From Zeimonas sp964481165 (GTDB taxonomy: Bacteria > Pseudomonadota > Gammaproteobacteria > Burkholderiales > Burkholderiaceae_E): a stretch of DNA of 10,532 nucleotides. This document shows, in pieces, positions 6,046-10,532 of the stretch. Position 1 is the first letter of the stretch. The number at the start of each line of letters is the position of its first letter. Position numbers and translations under genes: made by a program. The stretch covers positions 1-10,532 of the forward strand of contig CAYZYC010000084.1 of the NCBI GenBank assembly GCA_964481165.1, given 5' to 3'. The notes under the pieces are model-generated. The model ran no database searches and was not told the DNA's origin. It saw only the letters and a program-made list of their open reading frames with translations.

Positions 6046-7197
6046 GTGCGCAACGATTATCGCACGCAGGTTCTGACGCGAATGCACGAGGTGGGCTGCG
6101 CCGAATGGAACGCGCTGGCGGCAGCCGGAGCGGATCGCACTTCTGCGCAGCCGTTCGTGCGACACGAGTTTCTCGATGCGCTCGAACGTTCCGGCTGCAT
6201 CGGCGAAGACACCGGCTGGAGCGCGCATCACCTGCTGTTGCGCGATGCCGGCGGCGCCGCTGCCGCGGTCGTTCCGCTCTATCGCAAGATGCATTCGTAT
6301 GGCGAATACGTCTTCGACTGGGCGTGGGCCGATGCGTATCGGCGCCATGGGTTGCGCTATTACCCGAAGTGGTTGGCAGCGGTACCGTTCACTCCGGTTC
6401 CGGGAACCCGGCTGGCCGCACGCGACGACGACGCACGCAACGCCGCCGCCGACCGGCTGCTCGGGTTCGCGCGCGCATCCGGCGCATCGTCGCTGCACGT
6501 GCTGTTCCCGACCGAAATCGAGGCGTCGACGCTGCAGGCGCGCGGCATGATGCTGCGCCACGGCGTGCAGTTCCACTGGAACAACCGCGGCTATCGCGAT
6601 TTCGACGAGTTCGTCGCCACGCTCGTGCAGCCCAAGCGAAAGAAGATCCGGGCCGAACGGCGCAAGGTCGCCGAAGCCGGCGTGCGCGTTCGGCGACTGC
6701 ACGGCTCGGCGATCGGCGCTTCCGACTGGGAGTTCTTCACCCGCTGTTACGAGACCACGTACGCCGAACACCTGTCGACGCCGTACCTGAACCTGGAGTT
6801 CTTTCAACGGCTCGGGCAGAGCCTTCCCGAGCACCTGGTCCTGCTGGTCGCGGAGCACGATTCGCGTCCGGTCGCCAGCGCACTGCTGGTGCACGACGAC
6901 GAACGCCTGTACGGGCGCTATTGGGGCGCCGTAGTGCACGTGCCGCTGCTGCACTTCGAGCTGTGCTACTACCAGGCGATCGACGTCGCGATCGACCTGC
7001 GCCTGCGCGTCGTCGAAGGCGGTGCGCAGGGCGAGCACAAGCTCGCGCGCGGCTTCGAACCGGCGCCCACGTACTCCGCGCACTGGCTCGCCGAACCGGC
7101 GTTCGCCGATGCGGTCGACCGCTTCCTGCAGCGTGAAGACGGGCTCGTCACGTCGTACGTGAACGAACTGCGGGAACGCTCGCCGTATCGCGGTTGA
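6046..7197 (+). CDS. FemAB-like / COG3146 (DUF482) predicted N-acyltransferase
   Basis: 383 residues, a full-length member of the COG3146 / FemAB_like family of GNAT-fold proteins, often annotated as GNAT N-acetyltransferase or peptidogalycan biosysnthesis protein. Conserved segments are HSYGEYVFDWAWADAY (83-98), YYPKWLAAVPFTPVPG (105-120), FPTEIEA (154-160), VQFHWNNRGYRDFDEF (174-189), the basic KRKKIRAERRKV (197-208), YGRYWG (289-294), HFELCYYQ (303-310), and GAQGEHKLARGFEP (326-339). No signal peptide or membrane segment is seen, so it is probably cytoplasmic. The start is GTG 6046, fixed by GGAAGGA. It is divergent from nadE with 23 bp between starts and ends 2 bp from the stop of the RND gene on the other strand. 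The substrate is unknown; relation to FemX-type aminoacyl transferases is by fold only. Confidence 0.93.
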   Translation: MRNDYRTQVLTRMHEVGCAEWNALAAAGADRTSAQPFVRHEFLDALERSGCIGEDTGWSAHHLLLRDAGGAAAAVVPLYRKMHSYGEYVFDWAWADAYRRHGLRYYPKWLAAVPFTPVPGTRLAARDDDARNAAADRLLGFARASGASSLHVLFPTEIEASTLQARGMMLRHGVQFHWNNRGYRDFDEFVATLVQPKRKKIRAERRKVAEAGVRVRRLHGSAIGASDWEFFTRCYETTYAEHLSTPYLNLEFFQRLGQSLPEHLVLLVAEHDSRPVASALLVHDDERLYGRYWGAVVHVPLLHFELCYYQAIDVAIDLRLRVVEGGAQGEHKLARGFEPAPTYSAHWLAEPAFADAVDRFLQREDGLVTSYVNELRERSPYRG

Positions 7198-7199
7198 CG

Positions 7200-10100
7200 T
7201 TACCGCGTCTTCCCGAGCGCGTCGCCCTGCGCCGTCGCCGCCGCCTTTCTGCGGCGCGCGGTCAGCACGAAGAAGAGCGGAACGAATACCGTCGCGACGA
7301 AGGTCGCGACGATCATTCCTCCGAACACCCCGGTCCCCATCGAACGCCGCGCCGCCGCACCGGCGCCCGACGCCAGCACCAGCGGCAGCACGCCGAGCAC
7401 GAAGGCGAGCGACGTCATGACGATCGGACGAAACCGCAACCGTGCCGCCTGCAGTGCCGCGTCGGTCGCGCCGTTGCCGGCGAGGAAACCCTGCTGCGCG
7501 AACTCGACGATCAGGATCGCGTTCTTGGCAGCCAGCCCGATGAGCACGACGAGTCCGATCTGGAAGTAGATGTCGTTCTCGAGCCCGCGCAGGAACACGA
7601 ACGCCAGCGCCCCGGTGATCGCGAACGGAACTGCGAGCAGCACCGCCACCGGAAGACCCCAGCGTTCGTAGAGCGCCGCGAGGATCAGGTAGACCATGAC
7701 GATCGCGAACCCGAACGCGAACAGCGACGCGCTGCCCGTGCGTTTCTCCTGGTACGCCTGCCCCGTCCACGCGATCTCGTAGCCGGTCGGCAGCGCGCGC
7801 GCGGCGACTTCCTCGACCGCCCGGATCGCGTCGCCCGAACTCACACCGGGATTCCCGCTTCCGAGCACTTTCGCCGAGACGTAGCCGTTGAAGCGTTCGA
7901 GCTGCTCGGGCCCGACGACGCTGCTCGTGGTGATCAATGCCTTCAGCGGGATCATCTCGCCCGCGGCGGTGCGCACGAAGACGTTGCCGAGGTCCTCGGG
8001 CCTGGCGCGGAACCGTGCGTCGGCCTGCAGCTGGACGCGATAGGTGCGGCCGAAGCGGTTGAAGTCGTTGACGTACAGCGTGCCCATCGTGCTCTGCAGC
8101 GACTCGAACACTTCGTGCACCGGAACGCCCAGCGAGATCGCCTTCTCCCGATCGACTTCGACGAGCAGCTGCGGGACCGTCGGGCGAAAGAACGTGTTGA
8201 TCCCGCGCAACCGCGGATCGGCCGACAGCGCGTCGACGAATCCCCGCACGACCTCCTGCAGTCGCGCCGTGTCGGTATCGCCGCGCGCCTGCACGTAGAC
8301 CTCGAAGCCCCCCGAGGTTCCTAGCCCCCGGATCGACGGCGGATTGAATGCCAGCGCAATGCCGTCGGTCAGTGCCATCCCGCGCCGGAAGATCTCCGCC
8401 GCGATCTCCGGTGCGGCCTGCGTACGCTCCGACCAGTCCTTCAGCGGCACGAAGATCGTCGCCGCATTGGTCTTGTTGCCTCCGCCGATCAGGTCGAAGC
8501 CGACGACCACGAACATGTGCTCGATCGCCGGATGGTCGGCGAACATGCGCTGCAGCTGCGCGCCGGACTTGCCGGTGCGCTCGAGCGTCGCCGCGTCCGG
8601 AAGGACGATCGCGCCCAGCACGTAGCCCTGGTCTTCCGGCGGAACGAAGCTGCCGGGGATCCGCGCGAACAGCAGCGCCAGCACCCCGAGCACCGCGGCG
8701 AAGGCCAGCATCGCCAACGGCTTTCGCCGAAGCGTGAGGCCGACGAGCCGCAGGAAGATGCGCGTCAGCGCTGCAAAGCCTCGATTGAACGGTCGAAACC
8801 AGCGCGACTCGTGGTCGCCCGAACGCAGCAGCAGCGCACACAGCGCCGGTGTCAGCGTCAGCGCCACGAAACCCGAAAGAACGACCGCGATCGCGACGGT
8901 TACCGCGAACTGCTTGTAGAGCTGCCCGGCGATTCCGCCGAGGAACGCCACCGGAACGAACACCGCGCACAACACGAGCACGATCGCGACGATCGCCCCC
9001 GACACCTCGCGCATCGCCTCGATCGCCGCCTCGCGCGCCGGCATGCGCTCCTCGCGCATCAGCCGTTCGACGTTCTCGAGCACGACGATCGCGTCGTCGA
9101 CGACGATCCCGATGGCCAGCACCATCGCGAACAGCGTCAGCGTGTTGATCGAGAACCCGAACAGCCACAGTCCGGCGAAGGTGCCGATCAGCGAAACCGG
9201 CACCGCCACCATCGGGATCATCGTCGCGCGCACCGTCTGCAGGAAGACGAAGACGACGAGCACGACGAGGAGCGCGGCTTCGAGGATCGTCTTGACGACC
9301 TCGTTGATGGACGACTGCACGAAGCGCGTCGTGTCGAACGGAACGACGAAGGACACGCCTTCGGGGAAGCGCTGCGCGAGTTCGGCCATGCGCTGCTTGA
9401 CCGAGGTGGCGACGTCGAGCGCGTTCGCTCCCGATTGCAGGAAGACCGCCGTGCCGATCGTCGGCTTTCCATCGAGCGAGTTGAACGCATCGTAGCTCTG
9501 GGCGCCGAGTTCGATGCGCGCGACGTCCTTCAGGCGCAGGACCCCCGCGGGCCCCTGGGCGCGGAGCACGATCTCGCCGAACTCCTCGGCATCGACGAGC
9601 CGCCCCTGCGCGGTCACCGTGTAGACGAGGCTCTGTCCGGGCAGCGCGGGTTCCGCGCCGATCTTGCCGGCCGCGTATTGCGCGTTCTGCGCACGGACCG
9701 CCGCGGCCACGTCCGACGCGGTGAGCCCGAGTCGCGCCATTCGGTCGGGCTGCAGCCAGACGCGCATCGAGTAGTCGCGCGCGCCGAAGATCGTGACGTC
9801 GGCGACGCCCGGCAACCGCTTCAGCTCGTCGACCAGGTTCAACGACGCGTAGTTCGACAGGAACAGCGTGTCGTGACGACCGTCGGGCGAGCTGAGCGCG
9901 ACGACCAGCAGGATGTCGTTCGAGCGCTTCTGCACCGTCACGCCGTTGCGGCGCACCTCGTCGGGCAACCGGGGCAACGCCAGCTGGACGCGGTTGTTGA
10001 CGTTGAAGGTGGCCTGGTCGACGTCGGTTCCGACCTCGAAGGTCGCGGTGATCGTCATCGATCCGCTCGACGACGAACTCGAGGCGAAGTACAGCAGCCC

Positions 10101-10319
10101 CTCGACGCCGGACAGCTGTTCCTCGATCGGCGCGGCCACGGTACGCGCGAGCGTCTGCGCACTTGCGCCCGGGTACGTGGTCGTGATGGTCACCGTCGGC
10201 GGGGCGATCTCCGGATACTGCGCAACCGGAAGCACCTGCGAGGCGACGAGCCCGGCCAGCACGATGACGATCGCCAGCACGCCGGCGAAGATGGGACGGT
10301 CAATGAAGAAGCGGGACAC
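7200..10319 (-). CDS. RND efflux transporter, inner-membrane permease (HAE1 family, AcrB/MexB/OqxB-like)
   Basis: A 1039-residue proton-driven drug exporter, the inner-membrane trimer of a tripartite pump that needs a periplasmic adaptor and an outer-membrane channel. It starts in classic fashion (MSRFFIDRPIFAGVLAIVIV, first transmembrane helix). The first porter half is at about 30-335, with transmembrane helices 2-6 from about 340. TM4 carries the proton-relay pair Asp408-Asp409 in GIVVDDAIVVLENVERL (404-420), and TM10 carries Lys932 in GLAAKNAILIVEFA (928-941). The second porter half runs about 555-865 and the last helices to about 1020. Length and both repeats are complete. The GTG at 10319 is chosen because it gives the family N-terminus exactly; the ribosome-binding site is weak. 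Sequence feel is closer to OqxB/MexF-type pumps than to AcrB, but substrates cannot be read. The adaptor gene, if linked, must lie beyond 10532. Confidence 0.97.
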   Translation of the reverse strand: MSRFFIDRPIFAGVLAIVIVLAGLVASQVLPVAQYPEIAPPTVTITTTYPGASAQTLARTVAAPIEEQLSGVEGLLYFASSSSSSGSMTITATFEVGTDVDQATFNVNNRVQLALPRLPDEVRRNGVTVQKRSNDILLVVALSSPDGRHDTLFLSNYASLNLVDELKRLPGVADVTIFGARDYSMRVWLQPDRMARLGLTASDVAAAVRAQNAQYAAGKIGAEPALPGQSLVYTVTAQGRLVDAEEFGEIVLRAQGPAGVLRLKDVARIELGAQSYDAFNSLDGKPTIGTAVFLQSGANALDVATSVKQRMAELAQRFPEGVSFVVPFDTTRFVQSSINEVVKTILEAALLVVLVVFVFLQTVRATMIPMVAVPVSLIGTFAGLWLFGFSINTLTLFAMVLAIGIVVDDAIVVLENVERLMREERMPAREAAIEAMREVSGAIVAIVLVLCAVFVPVAFLGGIAGQLYKQFAVTVAIAVVLSGFVALTLTPALCALLLRSGDHESRWFRPFNRGFAALTRIFLRLVGLTLRRKPLAMLAFAAVLGVLALLFARIPGSFVPPEDQGYVLGAIVLPDAATLERTGKSGAQLQRMFADHPAIEHMFVVVGFDLIGGGNKTNAATIFVPLKDWSERTQAAPEIAAEIFRRGMALTDGIALAFNPPSIRGLGTSGGFEVYVQARGDTDTARLQEVVRGFVDALSADPRLRGINTFFRPTVPQLLVEVDREKAISLGVPVHEVFESLQSTMGTLYVNDFNRFGRTYRVQLQADARFRARPEDLGNVFVRTAAGEMIPLKALITTSSVVGPEQLERFNGYVSAKVLGSGNPGVSSGDAIRAVEEVAARALPTGYEIAWTGQAYQEKRTGSASLFAFGFAIVMVYLILAALYERWGLPVAVLLAVPFAITGALAFVFLRGLENDIYFQIGLVVLIGLAAKNAILIVEFAQQGFLAGNGATDAALQAARLRFRPIVMTSLAFVLGVLPLVLASGAGAAARRSMGTGVFGGMIVATFVATVFVPLFFVLTARRRKAAATAQGDALGKTR

Positions 10320-10487
10320 GGGTGCTCTCGGGGCGGATTCGACCGCTTCGATGGGGTTCGCGACGTCGGTCCTCGGAACGGTGGCGCGGGCAAAGGCGCG
10401 AGCCGTGTGCGACGGGTGCGCTCGGTGCTTGCCGCCGCTGCGCGGCGGTGCCCTGCGATGCTCGCGATGCCGGCCCCGCGGCGAAAC
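10320..10487. other. Non-coding stretch upstream of the RND gene
   Basis: 168 bases between the RND start and a possible upstream stop codon. It holds one perfect hairpin, CCGCCGC (10432-10438), loop TGC, GCGGCGG (10442-10448), with no T-tract. I see no convincing -35/-10 pair. Two minus-strand frames are open through it, but their Arg/Pro/Ser-rich translations resemble nothing I recognise and are typical of high-GC noise. It may carry the promoter or simply be a long spacer in an efflux operon. Confidence 0.4.
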
Positions 10488-10532
10488 TCACTTCGCGCGC
10501 TGCGCGCGCTGCGTTCGAACAATCGCCGCGAG
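10488..10532 (-). CDS. Possible last codons of an upstream gene (partial; adaptor protein would fit the position)
   Basis: In one minus-strand frame the window edge reads LAAIVRTQRAQRAK and then TGA (complement of 10488-10490). The QRA-QRA comes from a perfect 9-bp tandem repeat at 10494-10511. RND genes of this class are usually preceded by a membrane-fusion (adaptor) gene on the same strand, and such proteins often end in a short Lys/Arg/Gln/Ala tail, so this would suit. Fourteen codons cannot identify a gene, and the 168-bp gap to the RND start is longer than usual in these operons. Treat as a guess. Confidence 0.2.
   Translation of the reverse strand, partial: LAAIVRTQRAQRAK

Noticed and set aside
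3990..6053. Apparent 687-residue fusion with P-II at its C-terminus
   Set aside because: Only the last 112 residues are protein-like (GlnB with its own ATG and ribosome-binding site). The rest is an out-of-frame reading of nadE with an Arg-rich composition.
4466..6076. 536-residue plus-strand frame opposite nadE
   Set aside because: Antisense shadow of nadE; no domain, composition unlike the neighbouring proteins.
5998..9168. 1056-residue open frame on the minus strand overlapping the RND gene in another frame and the acyltransferase
   Set aside because: Its translation is a low-complexity Arg/Gly-rich shadow of the RND coding sequence. The RND frame has complete family motifs and the acyltransferase is well supported on the opposite strand.
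10190..10522. 110-residue minus-strand frame covering the gap upstream of the RND gene
   Set aside because: It overlaps the RND start out of frame and reads as Arg/Ser/Pro-rich sequence with no family resemblance.

Overview
The window looks like ordinary chromosomal core of a high-GC betaproteobacterium, most likely in the order Burkholderiales. The evidence is uniformly high G+C with strong G/C bias at third codon positions, and proteins that read as close relatives of betaproteobacterial families. The adjacency of glutamine-dependent NAD synthetase and P-II, the trxB-Smr overlap and the COG3146 acyltransferase also fit that group. I see no tRNA or rRNA, transposase, phage gene, CRISPR array or compositional island.

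Layout, left to right. (1) 1-575, minus: a Crp/Fnr-family regulator cut by the window edge inside its DNA-binding helix-turn-helix. (2) 576-728: a divergent intergenic region with a GGGCCC hairpin and a weak Crp-like half-palindrome. (3) 729-2347, plus: trxB overlapped by a small Smr-domain gene through a 4-base ATGA junction, followed at once by a perfect 7-bp hairpin. (4) 2348-2474: a convergent gap in which a 26-bp tandem duplication reaches into the stop codon of the next gene. (5) 2475-3113, minus: a MobA/MocA-like nucleotidyltransferase whose start is uncertain. (6) 3251-3931, plus: a DUF4126 membrane protein. (7) 3940-3989: a compound hairpin between convergent genes. (8) 3990-6022, minus: nadE followed by glnB, probably one transcription unit. 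(9) 6046-7197, plus: a FemAB-like/COG3146 acyltransferase, divergent from nadE with 23 bp between them. (10) 7200-10319, minus: a full-length RND (HAE1) efflux transporter, meeting the previous gene tail to tail with 2 bp between stops. (11) 10320-10532: about 210 bases without a confidently identified gene, possibly holding the last codons of an upstream gene.

Functional themes are thiol redox (TrxB), nitrogen/energy signalling (GlnB beside NadE, where P-II control of glutamine-dependent NadE is known in another proteobacterium), possible molybdenum-cofactor maturation, and multidrug efflux. No stretch over 300 bases lacks a gene. I did not find a convincing new biological system. The most distinctive local signals are the tandem duplication at the nucleotidyltransferase stop codon, the compound hairpin beside glnB, and the glnB/nadE pairing.
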